Source: Lachnospiraceae bacterium
Lineage (GTDB): Bacteria; Bacillota; Clostridia; Lachnospirales; Lachnospiraceae
DNA: 15,452 nucleotides
Direction of reading: 5' to 3'
NCBI GenBank assembly: GCA_009774235.1
Contig: VSNJ01000100.1
Coordinates: 1-15,452, forward strand
Shown piece after piece: positions 7,113-14,791 of this stretch. A model generated the notes under the pieces. It was given only the letters and a program-made list of their open reading frames with translations, was not told where the DNA came from and did not search any database. Both the position numbers and the translations under genes were made by a program. Numbering within the stretch: position 1 is the first letter of the stretch; every line of letters starts with the position of its first letter.

Positions 7113-9720
7113 TTTCTATAATCTCCTTAATACGCTCCGACACCCTTCTGACTTCCTCTTCAAATTCTTTGGCAGACATTCTTATTGCACCCTCACCGGC
7201 TACTATAATCTGTTCAAGTGCATCAGATGTGGCAACTGTTACATTATGTTTCTTACCAATTTCATGTGTAACCTTTTCTATATACATATCAGCAGTTTCT
7301 GCCTCTTTGGTATATACAACATGTATATTATTATAATCTGTAATTCCTCCCCTGCTTCCTTTTACCTTATATGCGTCAAATACAAGTATAAGTATACACT
7401 GCTTATATCCCTGGTAGTTACAAAGTATATCAACAAGTTTTCCCCTTGCAGCATCAAGGCTGGTTCTGGCAAGTTCATTTAATTCTTTCCATGAAAAAAT
7501 AATATTATACCCATCAACAAGAAGATATTGTTTTACATCTTTATATTTTTTCTTTTTATATCTTGCAAGTTCTTTCTTATATTCTTCATCTTCTAGCTTA
7601 TTCCTGGGTTTTTTTTTCTCATAGCCAAGATTTCCTTCTGTTTCACTTTTTAACTTTTTTCTGGAAGCACCAAATGTCCTTTCAAAAATAGCTTCCAGTT
7701 CTTTATCTTCTTCTATAGTACCATTATAAGTAATGGCAGCCGTCTTTCCCTGCCTGGCAGCATTATAAGCAGATATTTCTATTTCACCTTTTCCCGTGTC
7801 TGTATCCATTCCTTCAAGGTGCATATAATTCTTTACTTCGTACCACGGAACATAAAATCCTGAACCATGTGCACAAAATACTGAACCTGTAGGATTTTCC
7901 ATATCCTCATCAGGACTATATCCTGTATTTTCTATTACCTCCTGTGTATTATGGCATGGCATATATCCTCCCAGGCTGCATATAAGCCTTCCAAGCCCTC
8001 CCGTATATGCTGCTACTTCCTGCGTATAGCCTGACATCAGTGATACTGGTGCCTTTCCCGAAAGAACCTGCAGGCTGCCATCTGCCACTGGCCCTTCAAA
8101 TGTCCCCTCCATCCTCTGTATATCGTTAATTGCCCTTCCTACAGAATTAGGGGGCACTTCAAGCCGGAAGTTATAATATGGCTCAAGCAGTATATTTTCT
8201 GCCTGCATAAGCCCCTGTCTTATAGCACGGTATGTTGCCTGCCTGAAATCACCACCTTCTGTATGTTTAAGATGTGCCTTTCCTGCAACAAGAGTAATCT
8301 TTATATCTGTAACTGCAGAACCTGTAAGCACTCCTGGATGTTCTCTTTCATCAATATGTGAAAGTATAAGATTCTGCCAATTCCTGTCAAGGTCATCCTC
8401 TTTACATAATGATGCCGTTACAATACCACTTCCTCTTTCACCAGGTTCAAGCATCAGATGTACTTCTGCATAATGCCTTAATGGTTCAAAATGTCCTACA
8501 CCTTCTGTTATATTTGCAATAGTTTCTTTATATACTATATTTCCATGTCCAAACTCTGTTTTTATATTAAAACGTTCCCAAACAAGTCTTTTTATAACTT
8601 CTGACTGCACTTCACCCATAAGCTGGAGGTTGATTTCCTGAAGTTTCTCATTCCAGACTATATGAAGCTGTGGTTCTTCTTCTTCCATTATTTTCAGGCT
8701 TTCCATCAGATAATGTAAAGGAGTTCCATCTGATGGCATTATTTTATATGACATTACAGGTTCAAGCAATGGTATAGTTAACGGACTATCTGCACCAAGA
8801 CATTCTCCAGGACTTACACTTTTAAGCCCCGTAACAGCACATACCATGCCTGCTTCTGCAATATCTGCTGTTTTATACTTTTCACCTGAATAAATCCTTA
8901 TCTGTTCTGCTTTTTCCTGTGTTCCTGGAACTTGTTCTTTAACTTTCAGGCTTCCTCCTGTAATCTTCATATATGCCAGCCGCATGCCCTGGCTGTCCCT
9001 GGCAATTTTATATACTTTTGCACCAAAACTGCTGCCATATTCTATATCAGAAGAATAATCTGCAATACCTTCCATAAACTCTTCTACACCATACATTTTC
9101 AATGCAGAACCAAAAAAACAAGGAAAAACTTTCCTGGATTTTATAAGCATTTTAATATCTTCCCTGCCAACCATGTCATTTTCCATATAGAAATCCAGCA
9201 CTTGTTCATCTGACATAGCTATTTCTTCATAAAACCCATCTGTTTCACCATCTGAAAAATCAATACACTCACTTCCAAGCTTATCCTTAATTCCTGCAAG
9301 TACAGAAATCTTATCACTGGCAGCAATATCCATTTTATTGACAAATATAAATACTGGTATATTATACCTTTTTAAAAGCCTCCACAAGGTTAATGTATGA
9401 GGCTGTACACCATCTGTACCACTGATAACCAGCACAGCATAGTCAAGTACATTAAGTGTACGTTCCATTTCTGCAGAAAAATCTACATGTCCAGGAGTAT
9501 CAAGCAGTGATATTTCAATATCTTTCCAGTTAATAACGGCTTGTTTTGAAAATATTGTTATCCCTCTTTCACGTTCAATCCCGTGGTTGTCAAGAAAAGC
9601 GTCTTTGTGGTCTACACGTCCAAGCTTCCTTATATTTCCCGCAAGAAACAACATTCCTTCTGACAATGTAGTCTTCCCTGCATCTACATGTGCAAGTATA
9701 CCCATAACAAGCCTTCTCAC
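7102..9720 (-). CDS. TetM/EF-G-like ribosomal GTPase fused to a YacP/Rae1-like NYN domain
   Basis: 872 residues. Positions 1-640 align in order and length with TetM/TetO ribosomal protection proteins: G1 AHVDAGKT (10-17), G2 within RGIT (52-55), G3 DTPGH (74-78), G4 NKMD (128-131), G5 GSA (204-206), then EF-G-like domains including LLEPYYNF at 511-518 and the C-terminal region near 580-635. A charged linker of about 85 residues (640-725, Lys/Glu-rich) joins a second domain at about 730-872. This opens LLVDGYNII and keeps acidic residues at Asp736, Asp782, Asp811 and Asp833 typical of NYN/PIN nucleases of the YacP family. B. subtilis YacP (Rae1) is a ribosome-associated endonuclease cutting mRNA in the A site. 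The GTG start at 9720 lies 8 nt from AGGAGG and matches TetM's N-terminus; the internal ATG at 9705 is less well placed. Tetracycline resistance is not implied. A housekeeping or stress role on ribosomes is inferred. Confidence 0.9.
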   Translation of the reverse strand: MRRLVMGILAHVDAGKTTLSEGMLFLAGNIRKLGRVDHKDAFLDNHGIERERGITIFSKQAVINWKDIEISLLDTPGHVDFSAEMERTLNVLDYAVLVISGTDGVQPHTLTLWRLLKRYNIPVFIFVNKMDIAASDKISVLAGIKDKLGSECIDFSDGETDGFYEEIAMSDEQVLDFYMENDMVGREDIKMLIKSRKVFPCFFGSALKMYGVEEFMEGIADYSSDIEYGSSFGAKVYKIARDSQGMRLAYMKITGGSLKVKEQVPGTQEKAEQIRIYSGEKYKTADIAEAGMVCAVTGLKSVSPGECLGADSPLTIPLLEPVMSYKIMPSDGTPLHYLMESLKIMEEEEPQLHIVWNEKLQEINLQLMGEVQSEVIKRLVWERFNIKTEFGHGNIVYKETIANITEGVGHFEPLRHYAEVHLMLEPGERGSGIVTASLCKEDDLDRNWQNLILSHIDEREHPGVLTGSAVTDIKITLVAGKAHLKHTEGGDFRQATYRAIRQGLMQAENILLEPYYNFRLEVPPNSVGRAINDIQRMEGTFEGPVADGSLQVLSGKAPVSLMSGYTQEVAAYTGGLGRLICSLGGYMPCHNTQEVIENTGYSPDEDMENPTGSVFCAHGSGFYVPWYEVKNYMHLEGMDTDTGKGEIEISAYNAARQGKTAAITYNGTIEEDKELEAIFERTFGASRKKLKSETEGNLGYEKKKPRNKLEDEEYKKELARYKKKKYKDVKQYLLVDGYNIIFSWKELNELARTSLDAARGKLVDILCNYQGYKQCILILVFDAYKVKGSRGGITDYNNIHVVYTKEAETADMYIEKVTHEIGKKHNVTVATSDALEQIIVAGEGAIRMSAKEFEEEVRRVSERIKEIIENDY

Positions 9721-9737
9721 TTATTCCACCTCCTGTA
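9718..9737 (-). promoter_or_regulatory. Ribosome binding site fixing a GTG start
   Basis: On the minus strand an AGGAGGTG stretch lies 8 nt ahead of GTG at 9720. The next in-frame ATG is 15 nt further in, at poor spacing. Starting at GTG also gives the N-terminal extension before AHVDAGKT seen in TetM-type proteins. Confidence 0.75.
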
Positions 9738-9755
9738 CATAAATTTATCTTAGCT

Positions 9756-9784
9756 AAAAAAGGAACGCTGGCGCGTTCCTTTTT
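9756..9784 (-). terminator. Rho-independent terminator / possible attenuator ahead of the GTPase fusion
   Basis: GGAACGC (9762-9768) pairs perfectly with GCGTTCC (9773-9779) around a 4-base loop, flanked by A6 (9756-9761) and a T5 run (9780-9784). Read on the minus strand it is a hairpin followed by TTTTTT, 18 nt after the RNase H stop and 35 nt before the GTG of the next gene. It could also work on the plus strand. No good promoter fits between it and the GTPase gene, so it may tune read-through instead of ending the operon. Confidence 0.85.
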
Positions 9785-9801
9785 GCCATAACATTCTGGC
9801 A

Positions 9802-10401
9802 TCAGGCAATGCCTAATGCACTTTTCGCAAGCCTGTCTGCCATGTCATTGTATTTATCATCTGAATGGCCTCTGACTTTTACAAATTTTACATCAACCTG
9901 GTCTTTTATACTATCATAAAACTTTTTATATGCCAGGGTTCCCTCTTTATTTGTCTTCCACTCACCAAGACACCATTTAGCAATACCCTCATAATCATGG
10001 TAAATTATAATCCTTCTAATCCCTTCATCTATGGCATACTGCATTGCTGCTTCGGCTCCTTTTATCTCCCCTGCAACATTATGCATCTGTGCAAGTCCTT
10101 TATCACTGGCTTTTTTTGAAAAGCATATTTCCCTGCCATCCCGCAGGATAACCATGCCATAAGAAAATTCACCCTGGTAAAAACTGCCATCTACATATGC
10201 TTTTACAACATTGTCTGTATCCCATCCTGCTTCTTCTGGTGTACCATTGCCTTTTCCATAGAATTGTATAGCTTCCTCTTCGGTTTTAAAACTTTTATAT
10301 ACAGCACATGGAAAACCATCCACCTGGGCCTTACACTCATTCCAGGTCCTGTATATGCCATTCTTTCTTCCATTGCGGACAACATAATATTTACCAGCCA
10401 T
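9802..10401 (-). CDS. rnhA: RNase HI with N-terminal RNA/DNA hybrid-binding domain
   Basis: 199 residues. Residues 3-48 form the caulimovirus-viroplasmin-like hybrid-binding domain (KYYVVRNGRKNGIYRTWNEC...). After a short linker the RNase H fold starts near 65, with Asp71 (YVDGS), Glu112 (AGEIKGAE), Asp136 (YHDYEG), His179 (RGHSDD) and Asp189 (MADRLA) matching the catalytic Asp-Glu-Asp-His-Asp set. It removes RNA from RNA/DNA hybrids (R-loops, primers) in the cytoplasm. The ATG follows GGGAGG by 6 nt, and the gene begins 14 nt after the histidine kinase stop, so the two are probably cotranscribed. A terminator-like hairpin lies 18 nt beyond its stop. Confidence 0.94.
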   Translation of the reverse strand: MAGKYYVVRNGRKNGIYRTWNECKAQVDGFPCAVYKSFKTEEEAIQFYGKGNGTPEEAGWDTDNVVKAYVDGSFYQGEFSYGMVILRDGREICFSKKASDKGLAQMHNVAGEIKGAEAAMQYAIDEGIRRIIIYHDYEGIAKWCLGEWKTNKEGTLAYKKFYDSIKDQVDVKFVKVRGHSDDKYNDMADRLAKSALGIA

Positions 10402-10415
10402 GGTCTGCCTCCCTT

Positions 10416-12863
10416 TTAACTGTTCTTTTTAATACACTGTTCTCCAAGTGTACAAAACAGTTCATTTACATCTATTGGTTTTGAAAGATGTGCTGTCATT
10501 CCTGCAGCAGATGATTTCTGTTTATCTTCATCATATGCATTAGCAGTCATTGCAATAACTGGTATTCTATGGGCATCATCCCTGTCCAGTTTACGTATAG
10601 CCTCTGTTGTTTCAATTCCATCCATATATGGCATACATATATCCATCAGTACAGCATCAAAGTACCATACAGCTGATGACTTAAATATTTCAAAGCCTTC
10701 CTTGCCATTTTCTGCACATGTAACATTTATATCTGAACTTTCTAATATAAGCTTTACAAGTTCTGTATTTACAGGATGGTCTTCACAAAGCAATACATTC
10801 TTTCCTGCAAGCAGTTTTTTAATATATTCAATACTATTGAAATCTTCCTTTGCAGCACTGTCTGATTTCCTTATTGGAAGGTATATTGTAAACTTTGTGC
10901 CAACATTTTCTTCACTTTCAAGTTCAATAATACCATCCATCATATCTACAAGGTTTTTAACAATAGATAAACCAAGGCCTGTACCAGCTGTCCTTGTAAT
11001 TTCCCTTGTTTCTTCCTGGGAATATGGTTCAAATGCCTTGTCTGTAAATTTTTTACCCATACCTGTGCCATTATCCTGCACTATAAATTTACAATTACAT
11101 CCTTTTATATTTTTTGCCATACATTCCAGTGTAAATTCAACTTTTCCGCCTTTAGGTGTAAATTTTATTGCATTGGAAAGCAGGTTTAAAAATATTTGTT
11201 TAATCCTTAGACTATCTACATATACCTGGCCTCTGTAACTCCATTTTGATGTATCTATAATAAGGTCTATATTTTTCCTGTCTGCTTCTGCCTGTATTGA
11301 ATTAATAACACTTTCAAACATTTCATCCCATTCCGTATCTTCATAACTAAGTGTCATTTTATGGCTTTCAATTTTACTTAAGTCAAGTGTGGCATTAATA
11401 AGCTGTACAAGAAATTCGCCTGAAGTTTTTATCTTACCGAGGTATTCATCTTTCTGTTTAATTGAATTGCTTTCTATTGCAAGGTTTGTAAAACCTATTA
11501 CAGCATTAAGGGGAGTCCTCATATCATGGCTCATATTAGAAAGAAATTCTGTTTTTGCCTTATTTGCTTTCCTTGCATCCTCGAGAGCATCAAAAAGCAT
11601 TTTTTCCTTTTTCTGTTCCTCATATACTGCGTCAGTAACATCTTTTTTAGCTATTGTAACAAGATTGTGTTTCTGGTCAAGCCATCTTATACTGACTTTA
11701 TAACGCCTTTCTATGCCATCAACCGTCCTGTCATAGTAAAAGATATATTCAGATGCATTTGAAAGTTTCTCTTTTATAAGCTTGGAATCCAGGTTTTCAA
11801 GAAACCTGTTCCTTTTGTTCTCTGAAACTCCAGGTATATTATAAAAGACTTTCCGCATTGTATTGCTGTAATCTCCATTTCTCCCATATTTACCATTGTC
11901 AACATACATTTCAGGTTCTGCAGTAAAACAGCAGAAATACCTGTTCTTAACTATATCTACACAAAGTATTGACAAAAATTCTGTCTTTACAACATTATTA
12001 AATGACTCCCTTGTAAGGACTTCTTTAGTTATGTCTTCTTCTATAGCAAATACTATTATATCATTTGTATATGGGTTCTTTTTCATAGTTATATTAAACC
12101 GTATCCAAAGAGTTCCTGTATTTTTATTAATAACAAATGGAAGTTCAAGAGTTAAAGTCCTCTTTCCTGAATTAAATATCCTGGCAAGCTCCCTGCTGTC
12201 AAAAATATTATAAAAACCTTCTTCTATGCCACTGTCTTTAAAAAGAAATTCTGCTATGTCATAGCACTCATCCAGGGACATGCCTGCATCAATAAGCCCT
12301 GACATAGTTTCACCTTTCATACATTCAACACGGTTTTTGGTTATATTATACCGGATTATACATATATAGTTGTCATAAAAATTACTAAGCCTCATTACTT
12401 CCTCGTCATAAAGCCTGTTCAGCCTTGCCACTGCTTCCTGTTCAAGTTTCCTGCTTATTGCAAGCTCTTCTTCAAGTTCTTTCTGCCTGTTTATGTCAAC
12501 TATGCTGCAGCAGGCATATACCTGCCCGTCTGCCTGTCTTACTGGCATACAGCTTGTATAAAGCCATACATATTTTCCAGTACGGAAGTTAATATGCCTG
12601 AAAACACATTCTGAACTTTCCTCATTGTCAAATGCCATAGTAAATATATGCAGCACTTTGCCTATATCATCCAGATGCAGTACATCAAAAATATCAATTT
12701 TCCTTAATTCTTCAATTTCCTTGCCTTCATGCCCAACCATCTTTAAAGCAGATGGAGTTGCCGTTACAAGGATAACTTTATCATCTTTCCGCTGGTAAAC
12801 AACACTTCCACATGCAATATTTATAGTTTCACCAGATAAATCTCTATTATTTCCTAATTCCAT
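10416..12863 (-). CDS. Soluble PAS hybrid sensor histidine kinase with receiver domain
   Basis: 815 residues without membrane segments. An N-terminal PAS-like domain (about 15-125) is followed by a coiled stretch (125-160), two less conserved sensory regions including another PAS-like segment (about 280-415), and a HisKA domain with phospho-acceptor His446 in NMSHDMRTPL. The ATPase domain follows, with N-box Asn564, DNGTGMG (597-603) and GTGLGL (627-632). A C-terminal receiver (about 688-810) has Asp695, phospho-acceptor Asp741 (LMDICMP), Thr773 and Lys795. All catalytic positions are present. No separate output domain or DNA-binding regulator is encoded next door, so it probably signals by phosphorelay to a distant partner. 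The ligand is unknown. The start has only a weak upstream GGGGA. Confidence 0.93.
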   Translation of the reverse strand: MELGNNRDLSGETINIACGSVVYQRKDDKVILVTATPSALKMVGHEGKEIEELRKIDIFDVLHLDDIGKVLHIFTMAFDNEESSECVFRHINFRTGKYVWLYTSCMPVRQADGQVYACCSIVDINRQKELEEELAISRKLEQEAVARLNRLYDEEVMRLSNFYDNYICIIRYNITKNRVECMKGETMSGLIDAGMSLDECYDIAEFLFKDSGIEEGFYNIFDSRELARIFNSGKRTLTLELPFVINKNTGTLWIRFNITMKKNPYTNDIIVFAIEEDITKEVLTRESFNNVVKTEFLSILCVDIVKNRYFCCFTAEPEMYVDNGKYGRNGDYSNTMRKVFYNIPGVSENKRNRFLENLDSKLIKEKLSNASEYIFYYDRTVDGIERRYKVSIRWLDQKHNLVTIAKKDVTDAVYEEQKKEKMLFDALEDARKANKAKTEFLSNMSHDMRTPLNAVIGFTNLAIESNSIKQKDEYLGKIKTSGEFLVQLINATLDLSKIESHKMTLSYEDTEWDEMFESVINSIQAEADRKNIDLIIDTSKWSYRGQVYVDSLRIKQIFLNLLSNAIKFTPKGGKVEFTLECMAKNIKGCNCKFIVQDNGTGMGKKFTDKAFEPYSQEETREITRTAGTGLGLSIVKNLVDMMDGIIELESEENVGTKFTIYLPIRKSDSAAKEDFNSIEYIKKLLAGKNVLLCEDHPVNTELVKLILESSDINVTCAENGKEGFEIFKSSAVWYFDAVLMDICMPYMDGIETTEAIRKLDRDDAHRIPVIAMTANAYDEDKQKSSAAGMTAHLSKPIDVNELFCTLGEQCIKKNS

Positions 12864-12902
12864 AATTACTTTATCCCCACTTGTCCTAGAAAACGCTTAG
12901 AC

Positions 12903-12932
12903 TTTATAATTGCAAAAACAAATACTCTGCAA
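12903..12932 (-). promoter_or_regulatory. Candidate promoter for the hybrid kinase run
   Basis: On the minus strand TTGCAG (12932-12927) and TATAAA (12908-12903) are 18 bp apart, about 40 bp upstream of the kinase ATG at 12863. It is a fair but not perfect sigma-A match and the only good candidate in the 246-bp intergenic region. It could drive all six downstream genes. Confidence 0.5.
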
Positions 12933-12995
12933 GCTGTTGTAAAAGATAAACTCCATATGCCGTAACTGCAGTGCATTTAAAAGCTCATGTATGGG

Positions 12996-13015
12996 AAAAG
13001 CGGCTTTACAGCCGC
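12996..13015 (-). terminator. Hairpin likely ending the hydrogenase transcript
   Basis: GCGGCT (13000-13005) pairs with AGCCGC (13010-13015) around TTAC. Read on the minus strand the stem is followed by TTTT then CCC, a short U-tract. It lies about 95 nt past the hydrogenase stop and ahead of the kinase promoter, the right place for a terminator, though the short T-run makes it a weak one. Confidence 0.5.
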
Positions 13016-13109
13016 AATTCCTTTAATATTCCACATTACCATGCAAAAACCTTGCTTCCAATGGAATAATATATATGTTTATATGTGTTTTATGTATATC
13101 TGGATAGTT

Positions 13110-14561
13110 TTAATCCCTGTGCATTGAGAAGGATGACATATCATAATTCTTAAGGTTTTCTACAATGCTTCTGTTATCTGCTGTTTCTATCATGTCATCC
13201 CTGCTCTTTTTGAATTTAGGATATACACCATATGAACTTGGACCGCCTACACAGCCATTTTCACATGCCATTCCTTCTATAAATTCTTCATTTAATTTAT
13301 TTACTTTAAGCTGCAGCAGTGCTTTTTTACATTCTGTTGTACCGCTTGCCTTGCATACTGAAAGGCTGTTGCCGTCACGGCCTGTTTCATTAAGATACTC
13401 TATAACAGATGCTGTTACACCACCTGAATTGCCATATCTCTTGCCAAACTTACTTGCTTCCTGGTATCCGTCCACTTCATCAAAATGCTCTGTGTCAACT
13501 GCCAGCATTATTGCATGAAGTTCGCTAAATGCAAGTACTGCATCTGCGTTACCCTCTATTTTCTGGTCTACTACTTCCGATTTCTTAGCTATACATGGAC
13601 CAATAAATACAGTATATGCATCTGGCTCTTTTGCCTTAATCATCCTTGATACAGCACACATAGGTGAAACTGTTGTTGATATAAGGTCTGCTGACTCTGG
13701 GAAATGTTTCCTTATCATATTTACAAATGCAGGACAACATGAAGTTGTTTTTCTTTCTCCCTTTTCATGTGCTTCCCACCATTCTTCTGCTTCACTTGAA
13801 GTTGTCATATCCCCGCCAAGACCTACTTCTACCATATCTGTAAAACCTGTTGCTATAAGTGCCTTACGCCAGCTTGCCATTGTTATGCCATTTTCAAACT
13901 GGCCTTCAATCGCAGGTGCAACAAGCGCATAAACTGGCCTGTCTGATTTAATTGCATTAATAACATCTACAATAAATGTTTTTGAACCTATTGCCCCGAA
14001 AGGACATTTATGTATACACTGGCCGCATTTAATACATTTCTCATCATCAATTACTGAAATACCATGTTCATCATATGTTATTGCGTCAACTGGACAGCTG
14101 AATTTGCATGGTCTCTGCAAATGCACAATAACATGGAATGGACAGGCTTTGGCACACATTCCACATTCACGGCAGTGGTTAGGGTCAATTTTTGGATGCT
14201 TTCCATCCATTGTGATTGCACCAAATTTACATGAATTCATACAGGATTTGCCCAAACAATTCTGGCAGTTATCAGTAATAATATAACTTGCAATCGGACA
14301 GTCAGCACATGCAGACGGGATTACCTGTATTATATTGCCATCATCAACTTCACCTGGTGCTTTTCCTTCGGCAAGCCTTACACGCTGCCTGATTATTTCA
14401 CGCTCTTTGTAAATACAGCAGCGGAACTCTGGTTCTGGTCCTTCTATAATTTTATATGGGATATTATCCCTCTCCTCCTCAAGTTTCCCTTCAAACGCTA
14501 GTTTTGCAACCATATTTAGAACTTCATGTTTTAAATTAATAATTCCTTCATCAGCAAACAT
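13110..14561 (-). CDS. Monomeric ferredoxin-type [FeFe]-hydrogenase, group B-like
   Basis: 483 residues. The N-terminal part is rich in [4Fe-4S] sites: Cys99/102/107/111, Cys130/133/136/140, Cys176/179/182/186, and extra cysteines at 85, 88, 152 and 156. The H-cluster domain carries L1 TTSCCPAF (Cys275), L2 IGPCIAKKSE (Cys323) and L3 EGMACENGCVGG (Cys433, Cys437), so all four cluster ligands are present. The GPC in L2, in place of the MPC of classic HydA, and the C-terminus lacking an extra domain point to group B. It is expected to couple ferredoxin oxidation to H2 formation in the cytoplasm during fermentation, with maturation genes elsewhere. An AGGAGG site lies 7 nt before ATG 14561. It has its own promoter and is probably monocistronic. 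Confidence 0.92.
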   Translation of the reverse strand: MFADEGIINLKHEVLNMVAKLAFEGKLEEERDNIPYKIIEGPEPEFRCCIYKEREIIRQRVRLAEGKAPGEVDDGNIIQVIPSACADCPIASYIITDNCQNCLGKSCMNSCKFGAITMDGKHPKIDPNHCRECGMCAKACPFHVIVHLQRPCKFSCPVDAITYDEHGISVIDDEKCIKCGQCIHKCPFGAIGSKTFIVDVINAIKSDRPVYALVAPAIEGQFENGITMASWRKALIATGFTDMVEVGLGGDMTTSSEAEEWWEAHEKGERKTTSCCPAFVNMIRKHFPESADLISTTVSPMCAVSRMIKAKEPDAYTVFIGPCIAKKSEVVDQKIEGNADAVLAFSELHAIMLAVDTEHFDEVDGYQEASKFGKRYGNSGGVTASVIEYLNETGRDGNSLSVCKASGTTECKKALLQLKVNKLNEEFIEGMACENGCVGGPSSYGVYPKFKKSRDDMIETADNRSIVENLKNYDMSSFSMHRD

Positions 14562-14579
14562 ATGCTTTCCTCCTCTTTT

Positions 14580-14607
14580 TTATAAACATCAAATAACCTG
14601 TTTATAA
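14580..14607. promoter_or_regulatory. Inverted repeat at the hydrogenase transcription start
   Basis: TTATAAAC (14580-14587) and GTTTATAA (14600-14607) form a perfect 8-bp inverted repeat with a 12-bp spacer. It overlaps the end of the -10 element and extends to the ribosome binding site. It could be an operator or a 5' hairpin in the mRNA. Its regulator is unknown, and AT-rich DNA makes chance matches easier. Confidence 0.4.
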
Positions 14608-14635
14608 GTATATACTATATGAATAATTTTCTCAA
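14607..14635 (-). promoter_or_regulatory. Sigma-A-type promoter for the hydrogenase
   Basis: On the minus strand TTGAGA (14635-14630) and TATACT (14612-14607) are separated by exactly 17 bp, 46 bp upstream of the ATG at 14561. This gives the hydrogenase its own start, separate from the DUF3793 gene. Confidence 0.7.
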
Positions 14636-14653
14636 TACCTGTTTTTTTTGAGT

Positions 14654-14761
14654 TTACCCATTTTTTAAATACATAAGTATTTTGGCTCTGGTAATTCCAA
14701 ATATTTTACCCCAGGCAGCCCACTTCCGCTTGTCATGTCCTCCTATAATAACAATGCTCAT
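14654..14761 (-). pseudogene. 35-codon remnant beginning like DUF2325
   Basis: An ATG at 14761 preceded by GGGAGG (7 nt) opens a frame starting MSIVIIGGHD, which matches the N-terminus of small (about 90-100 residue) DUF2325 proteins. From about residue 11 the frame (KRKWAAWGKIFGIT...) is the complement of the dispersed-repeat half copy at 14686-14732, and it stops at 14654 with none of the DUF2325 body left. DUF2325 and DUF3793 genes are, from memory, often neighbours, and here a DUF3793 gene ends 30 nt upstream. The likely story is a DUF2325 gene truncated by the repeat. The alternative, a genuine 35-residue peptide, cannot be excluded because the start signals are intact. Confidence 0.5.
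14686..14732 (+). repeat. Half copy of the palindromic element at 1323-1470
   Basis: The stretch GGTAATTCCAAATATTTTACC followed by a CAG-rich run and CACTTCCGCTTG matches, in order, the complement of the palindrome's right arm (1424-1472): both contain AATTCCAAA, TTTTACC, GCAG, CTTCCGCTTG and a flanking GGCTCT. Identity is roughly 70-80% by eye, with small gaps. The other arm is absent here. Confidence 0.6.
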
Positions 14762-14791
14762 GTTCTATCCTCCCTTATATATGCCAGTATA

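Noticed and set aside
7102..9720. Tetracycline resistance gene of the tet(M) group
   Set aside because: The G domains match TetM style, but the protein carries a C-terminal nuclease-like domain and sits in a chromosomal run with no mobile-element context; resistance cannot be claimed from this.
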